From: Roseimaritima multifibrata
GTDB taxonomy: Bacteria > Planctomycetota > Planctomycetia > Pirellulales > Pirellulaceae
DNA: 64,000 nt
NCBI RefSeq assembly: GCF_007741495.1
Contig: NZ_CP036262.1
Span: 6,944,001 to 7,008,000 of the forward strand
Direction of reading: 5' to 3'
The notes under the pieces were generated by a model. That model saw only the letters and a list, made by a program, of their open reading frames with translations, ran no database searches and had not been told where the DNA came from. Position numbers and translations under genes: made by a program. This document shows, one piece after another, positions 9,855 through 18,082 of the stretch; within the stretch, counting starts at the first letter, position 1, and the number at the start of each line of letters is the position of its first letter.

Positions 9855-10644
9855 TTCTTAGCGGAACGGCGCAAGCCGTCCGGCAATCGCTTCTGAAACC
9901 ACGCGGACTGGGCCGGAGGGCTCGCGCCCTGCCGCTAAGAAAGTCGCAAACAGTCTTCTTAGCGGAACGGCGCAAGCCGTCCGGCAATCGCTTCTGAAAA
10001 CACCACGGATGGGCCGGAGGGCTCGCGCCCTGCCGCTAAGAAAGTCGCGGACAGTCTTCTTAGCGGAACGGCGCAAGCCGTCCGGCAATCGCTTCTAAAG
10101 CAACACGGACTGGCCGGAGGGCTTGCGCCCTGCCGCTAAGAAAATCGCGGACAGTCTTCTTAGCGGAACGGCGCAAGCCGTCCGGCAATCACTTCTGAAA
10201 ACACCACGGATGGGCCGGAGGGCTCGCGCCCTGCCGCTAAGAAAGTCGCGGACAGTCTTCTTAGCGGAACGGCGCAAGCCGTCCGGCAATCGCTTCTGAA
10301 ACACCACGGACTGGCCGGAGGGCTCGCGCCCTGCCGCTAAGAAAGTCGCGGACAGTCTTCTTAGCGGAACGGCGCAAGCCGTCCGGCAATCGCTTCTAAA
10401 GCAACACGGACTGGCCGGAGGGCTTGCGCCCTGCCGCTAAGAAAATCGCGGACAGTCTTCTTAGCGGAACGGCGCAAGCCGTCCGGCAATCACTTCTGAA
10501 AACACCACGGATGGGCCGGAGGGCTCGCGCCCTGCCGCTAAGAAAGTCGCGGACAGTCTTCTTAGCGGAACGGCGCAAGCCGTCCGGCAATCGCTTCTGA
10601 AACACCACGGACTGGCCGGAGGGCTCGCGCCCTGCCGCTTAGAA
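9855..10644 (+). repeat. Array of eight cloverleaf-type intergenic repeat units (about 100-base period)
   Basis: Eight units of 86-87 bases begin at 9855, 9956, 10057, 10157, 10258, 10358, 10458 and 10559, separated by about 14 bases (GTCGCGGACAGTC type). Every unit starts TTCTTAGCGG and ends CCGCTAAGAA (last unit CCGCTTAGAA), which are reverse complements. Inside lie ACGGC-GCAA-GCCGT, then CCGGC-linker-GCCGG, then AGGGC-TCGC-GCCCT (loop sometimes TTGC). One unit can therefore fold as an outer 10-bp stem closing three hairpins. Units 3-5 recur as units 6-8 at an offset of 301 bases, nearly identically, which indicates a recent three-unit duplication. The array lies directly after gspF. Spacers are not unique, so it is not CRISPR. 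Confidence 0.95.
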
Positions 10645-10807
10645 AATTGCGGACATATGTGGACGCTCTGCTTACCGCTACGGCATCGCTCATCACGTCG
10701 GACTGGCTGGCGATTGGAATGCGGAACACCACTCCCCATCCGCTCCCAATGTCACTAAGTTGTAGGCCTTGGCGGGGTTTGTCGTGCTTCGCCTCCAACC
10801 TATCAAA

Positions 10808-10822
10808 AGGTCCTCTGGACCT
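10808..10822 (+). promoter_or_regulatory. Small hairpin just before the hupE ribosome-binding site
   Basis: AGGTCC-TCT-GGACCT is a perfect 6-bp stem with a 3-base loop ending 14 bases before the hupE ATG and directly before its CCGGAG ribosome-binding site. It could affect translation start. I see no cobalamin-riboswitch features in the 190 bases before the gene. Confidence 0.3.
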
Positions 10823-10836
10823 ACCGGAGTGAATCA

Positions 10837-11400
10837 ATGAGACCCCACCACCCGCTTTTGCTGACCTGCCTACTTGTCCTCGCGGTTCCGACGATGGCAT
10901 TTGCACATCCTGGGCATGCCCATCAAAGCGGATTTGGTGAAGGATTGATTCACCCTTTTAGCGGCTTGGACCACCTCATCGCACTGTTAGCGACAGCGAT
11001 TCTTGGGCTCCGCCTGGGAGGCCGTGCAACGTGGGGTATCCCTGCACTATTCTTGGCTAGTTGCAGCCTTGGGGGGATGATCGCGTTGGCGGGGTACCAA
11101 CTGCCCTTGGCCACGGTCGCGATCGTTTTGTCAGCCATTGTCAGCGTTGCCTTGCTGCTTCGTCGCCAAAACCCATCGACCGCTGCGGTTGCGACCCTTG
11201 CCCTATTTGGTGTTTTTCACGGACAAGCCCACCTTCAATCACTCGCTTCACAGCCTGCGAATCTTGCGGGATATGCGGCTGGCGTGCTACTCGCTTCGCT
11301 GATCATCATCGCAATCCCAGTGGCGCTGGCTCGCCTTTCCGCATTCGCTCGCACGCGTTCCAACAGCGTTTCGGCGTCGCTGGAAAATAGCCGCTCTTAG
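10837..11400 (+). CDS. hupE: HupE/UreJ family metal (nickel/cobalt) permease
   Basis: 187 residues. The signal-like N-terminus is followed by a His-rich start of the mature protein (HPGHAHQSG) and the family signature HPFSGLDHLIALL near residue 44. A second signature, GVFHGQAHL, lies near residue 125. About six hydrophobic segments cover the rest, as expected for this inner-membrane permease. HupE proteins import Ni or Co, usually for hydrogenase, urease or B12 use; none of those genes is in the window. GGAG lies upstream of the ATG. The last 114 bases overlap the convergent methyltransferase gene. The C-terminal tail after the last helix is Ser-rich and not conserved in pattern. Confidence 0.9.
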   Translation: MRPHHPLLLTCLLVLAVPTMAFAHPGHAHQSGFGEGLIHPFSGLDHLIALLATAILGLRLGGRATWGIPALFLASCSLGGMIALAGYQLPLATVAIVLSAIVSVALLLRRQNPSTAAVATLALFGVFHGQAHLQSLASQPANLAGYAAGVLLASLIIIAIPVALARLSAFARTRSNSVSASLENSRS

Positions 11401-12090
11401 AAGCTGAAATCGCGTCCGCTTTTCCGTGCGGCATTCCCACCCTAGATCGCGAAAGAGCCGATCGACGGGGACCAGACGCCAGGCTTGCAAACCGGTCTGC
11501 CAGCGGAAGAACAGGTGCATGATCCCCAGCCACACCTCAGCCCAAACACGCTGAGGGATCGGCTTGGGGACGTAAAAATCAACGACATACCAGACGCCCG
11601 CATGATTCAGCCAGCTATCTAATTGCTGCAACCGCGGCTTTATCTGCGTCTCGGTAAAGCAGTCTAGGAAAAACGCGGTCACGATCAAATCAAAGTGACC
11701 CGCGGGGTAGTCGGCCTGAGCGATATCGACCGTCTGCCACTGGACTCGGTCCGCCAAACCGGCACGCTCCAGCCGTTCCTGCTGCAGACGGATCATTTCC
11801 TTGCTGATATCGATACTGGTGACACGCGTTTGCGGATACGCCTGCACAAACGCCTCAAGCAGACGACCGTCGCCGTCTCCAACGAACAGCACCTCCGAGC
11901 AATCCTTCAGCCGCTCGGTTAAATCGGCAAGCAACGCGACTCGAGCCCGTTGCAAACCACTTCCAAACCGCAGCCTTTCCAGAGTTTCGTACCAAGGAGC
12001 CAGAGAATCGTATCCCTTGCTGCAGCGATCCGACTGCGAGGCGCTGTGATTTGCGTGTTCAGGGCCATCGCACGATGTCGATCGCGTCAT
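11287..12090 (-). CDS. Class I SAM-dependent methyltransferase
   Basis: 267 residues from the ATG at 12090, which forms an ATGA overlap with the stop of the upstream membrane-protein gene. A longer frame to 12282 is out of keeping with that arrangement. The Rossmann motif I reads VLFVGDGDGRLLEAF, followed by the acidic end of strand 2 (VTSIDISKEM) and motif IV-like FDLIVTAFFLDCF. An N-terminal YDSLAPWYETLERLRFG resembles the start of UbiE/Methyltransf_25 proteins that act on lipid substrates. The substrate is unknown. Coupling to a UbiA-like protein suggests a methylated isoprenoid or quinone-type product, but this is inference. Its last 114 bases (about 37 codons) run antisense to hupE, an unusually long convergent overlap. 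Confidence 0.85.
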   Translation of the reverse strand: MTRSTSCDGPEHANHSASQSDRCSKGYDSLAPWYETLERLRFGSGLQRARVALLADLTERLKDCSEVLFVGDGDGRLLEAFVQAYPQTRVTSIDISKEMIRLQQERLERAGLADRVQWQTVDIAQADYPAGHFDLIVTAFFLDCFTETQIKPRLQQLDSWLNHAGVWYVVDFYVPKPIPQRVWAEVWLGIMHLFFRWQTGLQAWRLVPVDRLFRDLGWECRTEKRTRFQLLRAAIFQRRRNAVGTRASECGKASQRHWDCDDDQRSE

Positions 12091-13040
12091 GAAAACAGGA
12101 CCATGACAAGAATGGGAGATAGCAAGACGTAATCGGCCAACAGTGCTCCCACCGACCAAGTGCAAAACGACAGCCCGACCAACCCGACACCACTCACGAC
12201 CAGCGCCAGCCCAACCGGTCCTGGGACTGCTTCGTACGCCCACAAACCGCTTACCAAAATCACAACCAAGCAGGCAAACCATGGCAACAAGGATGCCAGC
12301 CAGGGAAACCGCAGGACCGCGGACCCAATCTGTTGCTGGCGATCGCTATGACGCTGCGACCGCGAAACAAGCAAGCAGTTCAGCGCAAACAGGCAGGCGA
12401 TCGAAAGAAGCGAAAGGAAGACCGACCGGTTTCGAACAACCGTAAGGGTCGGCAGCCCCACACCGGCGGCAAAAATGATCGCGACGATAAACTCCTTGGG
12501 GACCCCGCGACGAAGGCGAGCACTTGCATGGACGGTCCAGCCATAAAGCAGTACGCCGCCGAGCAATGCGGCCCCTCCGACCCACAACCGTCGCTCCAAA
12601 CAAAAAAGAGTCACCACCCCCGTCAGCAGCAACACCGCCCCCCAAGTTCTCCACAAAGGAATTCCCCATCGCTGGGTGAAACGGTGCCTGGCAGGGACCT
12701 CCTGATCGAAGTTCAGGCGGCGGCAATCGAGCAAGCGATCGGTCAAATAGATCAGCCAAACCGCTCCAAACAACGCCACCAGCGACGGCCACCATTCGGA
12801 TGCGAACGCGACCTTCTCGGGGCGGGGCTGCAGATAGACAAACGACAGCAACAACGCCCAAGAGACCGCGACCACGGGGGCATCCAAAGAAACCAAATTT
12901 GGCCCCTGCAGCAAGCGAATGAAAGTCGCCTGACGAAGCGGCCGATGTTGCCTTCGTTCAAAGTCACACCGGTCCACGGACGCCGCATCCATTTCAACGG
13001 TTCGCAAGGTTTTTTGCCACGGTCTTCGCATGCCGTTCAT
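12087..13040 (-). CDS. Polytopic membrane protein, possibly UbiA-like prenyltransferase
   Basis: 317 residues with about eight hydrophobic segments from residue 55 onward. An aspartate pair follows the second membrane segment (WLIYLTDRLLDCRRL), reminiscent of the first Asp-rich motif of UbiA-type prenyltransferases, though not the classical NDxxD. A basic loop with RRGVPKEF lies near the middle. The start at 13040 (MNGMRRPW) has a G-rich site upstream; an internal ATG at 12992 is possible. It is translationally coupled (ATGA) to the downstream methyltransferase. If the UbiA assignment holds, it would transfer an isoprenoid chain to an aromatic or other acceptor in the membrane. The alternative is an uncharacterised planctomycete/verrucomicrobial membrane family. 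Confidence 0.6.
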   Translation of the reverse strand: MNGMRRPWQKTLRTVEMDAASVDRCDFERRQHRPLRQATFIRLLQGPNLVSLDAPVVAVSWALLLSFVYLQPRPEKVAFASEWWPSLVALFGAVWLIYLTDRLLDCRRLNFDQEVPARHRFTQRWGIPLWRTWGAVLLLTGVVTLFCLERRLWVGGAALLGGVLLYGWTVHASARLRRGVPKEFIVAIIFAAGVGLPTLTVVRNRSVFLSLLSIACLFALNCLLVSRSQRHSDRQQQIGSAVLRFPWLASLLPWFACLVVILVSGLWAYEAVPGPVGLALVVSGVGLVGLSFCTWSVGALLADYVLLSPILVMVLFS

Positions 13041-13182
13041 TGTAGGCCCCCACGTCCGACGTTGATAGAATCGACAGGGACGGCAAGCAGGCGGGGCGAT
13101 TCACCCCCCGCAGATAAACCGCGGCAAACAAGGGCTCCGGAAACAGCCGATTAGTGTTATCATAAGCCCTCCTAGTTCCTCG

Positions 13183-13728
13183 ATGGCATACCCAATCATG
13201 ATCGATTTCTCCTGCGACGTATGTGGCACGCCCTTGCAGGCATTGGATCAAAACGCAGGCAAAAAAGCCCGCTGCCAGTGTGGTTCGATCATGCGTGTCC
13301 CTGCAATAAGCAGCCACTATTCGGCTCATCCTGCGACCTACGAAAGCACAGAGGACTACAACGCTCCGGAGAAGGTTCCTGCTGGGCCGGTCGTTTCGCG
13401 TCCCTTTGATGACTTCGAGGCTCATCAAAAGCAAGTTGCAGGGAACGATCGGTACGACGATTCCGCCCCGATCAGCCGAGGCGGCGACCGAGACCTTGCC
13501 TCCCCTGACTCGCTTCAGCCGATACCACCAATGCCCACTTCTTCTGCACCGGTAGAAAAGCCTACCGCAGGAGCCGACGTATCGGCAATTTTCTGGGGCG
13601 TCGTCATCATGGTTGGAAGTGTCGTCTGGTTTTTTGGCGGCCTAGCCGCTGGCCGCGTGTTCATTTATCCGGCGGCGTTGTTCTTCATCGGGCTGTTTAA
13701 AACTATCGGCGGCATCGCAAGGAATTAA
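13183..13728 (+). CDS. Zinc-ribbon membrane protein of unknown function
   Basis: 181 residues; an alternative start is MIDFSC at 13198. The N-terminus has a treble-clef-like zinc ribbon: CDVC near residues 11-14 and CQC near 31-33, followed by a short beta segment, as in many planctomycete proteins that begin with such a finger. Residues 45-130 are polar and probably disordered. Two hydrophobic helices near the C-terminus (AIFWGVVIMVGSVVWFFGGL and FIYPAALFFIGLFKTIG) put it in the membrane, with the finger probably in the cytoplasm. The stop codon is directly followed by the ATG of the MnmE-like gene, so the two are co-transcribed. The function is unknown. Confidence 0.75.
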   Translation: MAYPIMIDFSCDVCGTPLQALDQNAGKKARCQCGSIMRVPAISSHYSAHPATYESTEDYNAPEKVPAGPVVSRPFDDFEAHQKQVAGNDRYDDSAPISRGGDRDLASPDSLQPIPPMPTSSAPVEKPTAGADVSAIFWGVVIMVGSVVWFFGGLAAGRVFIYPAALFFIGLFKTIGGIARN

Positions 13729-14928
13729 ATGCCTACGCTCACATGCCAACTGACGGGATCGGGGCGAGGTGGAGTCGCATCGATTGCGATCCTGGGCCCG
13801 CAAGCACTTGTGCTGCTAAAAACATTTTTCCAACCGGCCAGCCCTACCGCAAAATTCACCCCAAACCGGATTCTCTATGGGACCTGGAATGGCCGATCGG
13901 AGCGCGCAGGCGAATCGATTGTGGTCACGCCTCTTTGCGAAGACCATTTTCAAATCCACTGCCACGGCGGAAAAGCAGCCGTCGAACAGATCCTTACCGA
14001 TTTGCAGGCAAGCGGTGCCCAAAGATGTGAATGGTCCGAATGGCTGACCGCCCAGGGCGTCCCTCTTTTACAGGCCGAAGCCGAACAGATCCTTTCGCAA
14101 ACATCGACCCGCAAAACCGCCGCCATCGCGTACGACCAAGTCCGCGGCGCATTGCATCAGCAAGCCTTATCCTGGCGTGCGGAACTACTGCTTGCGACTT
14201 CGCCAGCCGAGGGTGCCGTCCCGGTTTCCCAGCCGACCGATCCAGCCATTCTTTCCTCCATTCAATCCGAGGCTGCATCGATACTGGAGGCCCGCGAAAT
14301 CGGAATCCATCTGACGCAACCTTGGAAGGTGGTCCTCGCCGGACCTCCCAACGTTGGCAAAAGCAGTTTACTGAACGGATTACTTGGCTACCGACGTGCG
14401 ATCACCTTCGACTCGCCAGGCACCACTCGAGACGTCTTATCCGCGGACGTCGTCTTTGCAGGTTGGCCCATTGAGCTAAGCGATACCGCCGGGCAGCGAG
14501 TCGCGATCGATGCCATTGAAGGAGAAGGAATTGCACGCGCTCAGCAGGAGATGGCGGAGGCCGACCTAATCCTGCTGGTTACCGACGCTTCACGGGACTC
14601 GTCGGAACCGTCGACCTTCTCTTATGAGGGGTCGACACCGGTACTGTCCGTATTGAACAAAGTGGATCTACGGCCTGAGGAACCGGCAAGTACCAATCCG
14701 GATCCAACCTTTTTTGAAACCGTGGCAACCACCGGCGACGGACTTCCTCGGTTGATCGAAGCGATTGTTAAAACCTTAGTCCCGGTCCCGCCGACCTCTG
14801 GAACGGCCCTGCCCATCCTGCCGCGACAAATCGATTGCCTGCAGCGAATCCGCTCTGCCAGCACGGTCGAAAGTGCGTTGCAAGCCGTCAATGATTTGAT
14901 GGGTTTCGCGAACGCCCCTGCCGCCTGA
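13729..14928 (+). CDS. mnmE: MnmE/TrmE-like GTPase, divergent and without the C-terminal CIGK
   Basis: 399 residues, against about 450 for typical MnmE. The N-terminal TrmE-like domain begins TGSGRGGVASIAILGP, matching the folate-binding domain start (GRGGVGIIRISG-like). The inserted G domain has G1 GPPNVGKSS, switch PGTTRD, G3 DTAG and G4 NKVD, all intact. MnmE pairs with MnmG to modify U34 of certain tRNAs and carries a C-terminal FCIGK with a functional Cys. Here the protein ends in ...LMGFANAPAA and has no such Cys. The central helical domain is also shorter. It may be a lineage-specific MnmE that works without the Cys, or a paralogue with another role. It starts immediately after the zinc-ribbon gene. 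Confidence 0.8.
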   Translation: MPTLTCQLTGSGRGGVASIAILGPQALVLLKTFFQPASPTAKFTPNRILYGTWNGRSERAGESIVVTPLCEDHFQIHCHGGKAAVEQILTDLQASGAQRCEWSEWLTAQGVPLLQAEAEQILSQTSTRKTAAIAYDQVRGALHQQALSWRAELLLATSPAEGAVPVSQPTDPAILSSIQSEAASILEAREIGIHLTQPWKVVLAGPPNVGKSSLLNGLLGYRRAITFDSPGTTRDVLSADVVFAGWPIELSDTAGQRVAIDAIEGEGIARAQQEMAEADLILLVTDASRDSSEPSTFSYEGSTPVLSVLNKVDLRPEEPASTNPDPTFFETVATTGDGLPRLIEAIVKTLVPVPPTSGTALPILPRQIDCLQRIRSASTVESALQAVNDLMGFANAPAA

Positions 14929-15190
14929 GGCACTCAGCCTCCCTACAACCGGCAGGTTCCGTAAAAGCTTCTCCCCATTCCGGTGGTGCGCTGAACAATC
15001 AACTGGGAAGGATGAACCATTTGTACAGCTTCAACCTAAGGTTCACTGAAGGCTCCGTTCCATATTGAAAAGACCGCAGCATGGCTCGACGTCGTTGCCA
15101 AGCCGGGAATTCAAACCTTTGAGCGTCCTTGTGTCCAACTCACGTGATTCGATCTCGTCACGCGCCACGAGTAACAGTGATACTTAATTC

Positions 15191-17080
15191 GTGAACAATC
15201 CTAACATCAACGCTTGCGACAACTCGCTTCGCTTTATCACCACCGATCCGGCGGTAATAAAGTTCGAAGAAGGTCGAAAAGCCAATGAAACGCTAACCGC
15301 TTTTCGCTCAGCCGTCAGCGCTGCGGGGATTGTGGTGGTTACCGATGTGACCGGAAAGATCATTGAAGTCAACGACAATTTCTGCCAGATATCGGGATAC
15401 TCCCGAGAGGAACTGCTGGGAAAAAATCACCAGATTCTAAAGTCAGGGCGGCATCCGGAAGAGTTCTTTCGCGAGATGTACTCGACCATTCGACGTGGCA
15501 AAATCTGGCACGGCGAGGTCTGCGATCGGGCAAAAGACGGATCACTTTACTGGATGGATACGACCATCGCTCCAATGCTGGACGAACAAGGCAATCCACA
15601 CAGCTATTTTTCTCTTCGAGTCGACATCAGTGATCGTAAACGCCTGGAAGATCGGCTTCATGAATTAGCGTATCACGATACGTTGACCGGATTGGTCAAC
15701 CGAGATTCGCTTTTGCAATCGATTCAAAATGCAATCGACCGGCGAGCTCATCGTCATTTCGCGTTGCTGTATCTTGATTTCGATCGCTTCAAATTAGTCA
15801 ACGACAGCTTGGGGCACGATGTCGGTGATCAACTACTGAAAGAAATTGCCAACCGCCTTCGCACAACGCTTCGTGAAACCAAACGACTGACCGATGTCAT
15901 TCTGCCGGCTCGACTGGGCGGCGACGAATTTGTAGTGCTGCTGGACGGACTAAATCGTCCCGAAGACGCAATCATTGTCGCCGAGCGTCTGAAACAAGTT
16001 TTCAGCGACAGCTACAAACTAGGCAACCATACGGTCTACTCCTCCGCAAGTATCGGAGTCGTTACCAGCGACAATCCCTATCACTTTGCGCGTGAGATGC
16101 TGCGTGACGCCGACCTTGCCATGTACGAAGCAAAGAAATCGGGAAGGGCTCACTACGTTGTCTTCGATCGCGACCTCCGCGAACAAGCAGAAGCACGCCT
16201 GCGGATCGAATACGAATTGCATACGGCCATCGAACGTCGTGAATTGAACTTGGTATACCAGCCGATCATCTCCTTAGAATCTGGAAAGATCGAAGGCGTC
16301 GAAGCGTTGATCCGCTGGAACCATCAAGAGCATGGAATGATTGGCCCCGAACGCTTCATCTCGATCGCCGAAGAGACAGGGATCATCGAATCGATCGGCA
16401 ACTGGGTCCTACAGGAAGCCTGCCGGCAGATGGCCGAGTGGGAAAAGACGCTTGGCTCGCTGACGCCGCCATCGATCCACGTGAATGTCTCGCGCCGACA
16501 ACTGCTCCTGCCCAATTTTTGCCGAATCGTTACCCAAGCGATAACCGAACACAACATAGCGTCTCACCGGCTTCACTTAGAAGTCACCGAAAGCATGATC
16601 ATGCACGATCGAGAGACCTCGATCGCCATTCTTCGTGAACTGAAACAACTTGGCGTTCAAATTGACATCGACGATTTCGGGACGGGTTATTCATCCCTTT
16701 CCTGCTTGCATGAATTTCCGATCGATGTGCTAAAAATTGACCGTGAATTTGTCGCAAATTTAAATCAAGTTCAAAATTTCGGAGCCTTACTGCACACAAT
16801 CGTCGCCCTTGCCGATAATCTGAATCTGAAAGTGGTTGTCGAAGGAATTGAAAACGGTGAACAGTTAACGCTGATCCAAGCGATGGGCTGTGAATTTGGG
16901 CAGGGCTACCTGTTCTCGGCGCCGCTGACGGTACAACGACTTCAAGACTTCGTCTGTTCCACCACCGAATTCCCCCCAAGCAATCGCAACCCGACCTCAG
17001 CAAGCTCGACAAATTCCGCACTTGCCATAGCCCACTCGGTTGCTTCCCCCCAAGCCGGCCTCCCCGGTGCCACTAAATGA
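15191..17080 (+). CDS. PAS-GGDEF-EAL cyclic-di-GMP signalling protein
   Basis: 629 residues from a GTG start. A PAS domain with PAC (about 35-155; VTDVTGKIIEVNDNFCQISGYS) is followed by GGDEF (about 165-320; active-site ARLGGDEFVVLL) and EAL (about 340-590; GVEALIRW, DDFGTGYSSL, VVEGIEN). Both catalytic signatures are intact, so synthesis and breakdown of c-di-GMP are both possible. An RxxD (RLTD) lies before GGDEF, but with seven rather than the usual five residues between, so the inhibitory I-site may be shifted or non-functional. There is no signal peptide or membrane segment, so it is cytoplasmic. It overlaps the HDOD gene by four bases (ATGA), suggesting a joint pathway. Confidence 0.95.
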   Translation: MNNPNINACDNSLRFITTDPAVIKFEEGRKANETLTAFRSAVSAAGIVVVTDVTGKIIEVNDNFCQISGYSREELLGKNHQILKSGRHPEEFFREMYSTIRRGKIWHGEVCDRAKDGSLYWMDTTIAPMLDEQGNPHSYFSLRVDISDRKRLEDRLHELAYHDTLTGLVNRDSLLQSIQNAIDRRAHRHFALLYLDFDRFKLVNDSLGHDVGDQLLKEIANRLRTTLRETKRLTDVILPARLGGDEFVVLLDGLNRPEDAIIVAERLKQVFSDSYKLGNHTVYSSASIGVVTSDNPYHFAREMLRDADLAMYEAKKSGRAHYVVFDRDLREQAEARLRIEYELHTAIERRELNLVYQPIISLESGKIEGVEALIRWNHQEHGMIGPERFISIAEETGIIESIGNWVLQEACRQMAEWEKTLGSLTPPSIHVNVSRRQLLLPNFCRIVTQAITEHNIASHRLHLEVTESMIMHDRETSIAILRELKQLGVQIDIDDFGTGYSSLSCLHEFPIDVLKIDREFVANLNQVQNFGALLHTIVALADNLNLKVVVEGIENGEQLTLIQAMGCEFGQGYLFSAPLTVQRLQDFVCSTTEFPPSNRNPTSASSTNSALAIAHSVASPQAGLPGATK

Positions 17081-17967
17081 CCGCTCTACGACCCGTTCCG
17101 TTTATCGCCCCCGACTTTCCTGTCGCGGTTGAGGATGCGATCCTAAAAATACGCAACCTCGCAACTTTGCCAGCCATTGCAAACAAGATCATGGCAATGG
17201 CAACCGATCCAGATTGTTCGGTCGAGGACATCCACGCGATCGTTTCTCGAGACCCTGCCCTCGGGGCACGTTTGCTAAAGCTTGCCAATTCGGCGTTCTA
17301 TGGGGCTCCACGCCAAATCGATTCGCTCAATCAGGCGGTCGTGATGCTGGGCATGAACGCGGTCAAAAACACCGCGATCGCGGCCAGCCTTCAAAAAGTC
17401 TTTCAAGCCAAATCGGCCGATTCAAAATTCGATGCTAGCAAGCTTTGGCTCCACAGTATCGCGGTTGCTATCGCGGCGAGGCAACTGGCCCAAGCATCCG
17501 GAATGGAAAAACCAGAAACTGCCTTTTTGGCCGGTCTGCTTCATGACATCGGAATCATGGTGGAAATGCAAGCATTCGGAATCCAATTTATCCAGTGGAT
17601 CCACTCGCTCCCACCGGAAAACGAATTCTCATTGCTGGCCGCAGAAGCGTCCGCTTTCGGAGCCACTCACCAAGAGTTCGGCGCGGGGCTCTGCCGCAAA
17701 TGGAACTTCCCGATCTCGCTAGAAAACGCCACCCGCTACCACCACGCTCCCCAAGAACTTCCTACCGAACTCCGACCGCTACCAAGCATCGTCCATATCG
17801 CCAATTTCATGGCGGTTCAAATGCAAGCCGAATTCATAAGATCGATGGACAACACGTCCCTCGATCCAGAGATCGTTGCTTCGATTGGACTGGATCTTCA
17901 GGACATCGAAAACCTGTATTGCACGCTCCCCGAAGAGATCACCGAAGCTCAGGAAATGCTAGCATAA
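17077..17967 (+). CDS. HDOD domain signalling protein
   Basis: 296 residues. Residues 20-230 match the HDOD domain: LPAIANKIMAMATDPDCSVEDIHAIVSRDPALGARLLKLANSAFY is the typical start, and a later HDIG-like segment (LAGLLHDIGIMVEM) carries the HD pair. HDOD proteins are usually regulators rather than phosphodiesterases and are often linked to c-di-GMP or two-component pathways. Its start codon overlaps the stop of the PAS-GGDEF-EAL gene, so it is probably translated with it and acts in the same circuit. A cytoplasmic location is expected; no output domain is fused. Confidence 0.9.
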   Translation: MTALRPVPFIAPDFPVAVEDAILKIRNLATLPAIANKIMAMATDPDCSVEDIHAIVSRDPALGARLLKLANSAFYGAPRQIDSLNQAVVMLGMNAVKNTAIAASLQKVFQAKSADSKFDASKLWLHSIAVAIAARQLAQASGMEKPETAFLAGLLHDIGIMVEMQAFGIQFIQWIHSLPPENEFSLLAAEASAFGATHQEFGAGLCRKWNFPISLENATRYHHAPQELPTELRPLPSIVHIANFMAVQMQAEFIRSMDNTSLDPEIVASIGLDLQDIENLYCTLPEEITEAQEMLA

Positions 17968-18082
17968 ACGGCAAATCGGAGAGGATTTCGAAAACCTTAC
18001 TGATTCGTCTTTCTCCAGATTGGATGGTCCGCTAAAACCGCGATAGAAAGCCTTCGTTCCATCGCAAAACCATTCGACAGTC

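Noticed and set aside
9855-10644. CRISPR array
   Set aside because: Spacers between units are about 14 bases and nearly identical; units are 86-87 bases with internal hairpins; no cas genes.
9855-10644. tRNA genes suggested by the cloverleaf fold
   Set aside because: No T-loop GTTCGA, no anticodon arm of normal size, and many near-identical copies in tandem.
10645-10836. Cobalamin or nickel riboswitch before hupE
   Set aside because: No conserved B12-box or multi-helix layout seen; only a small hairpin near the start.
12333-13154. 273-residue plus-strand frame opposite the UbiA-like gene
   Set aside because: Polar, low-complexity shadow of a membrane protein on the other strand.
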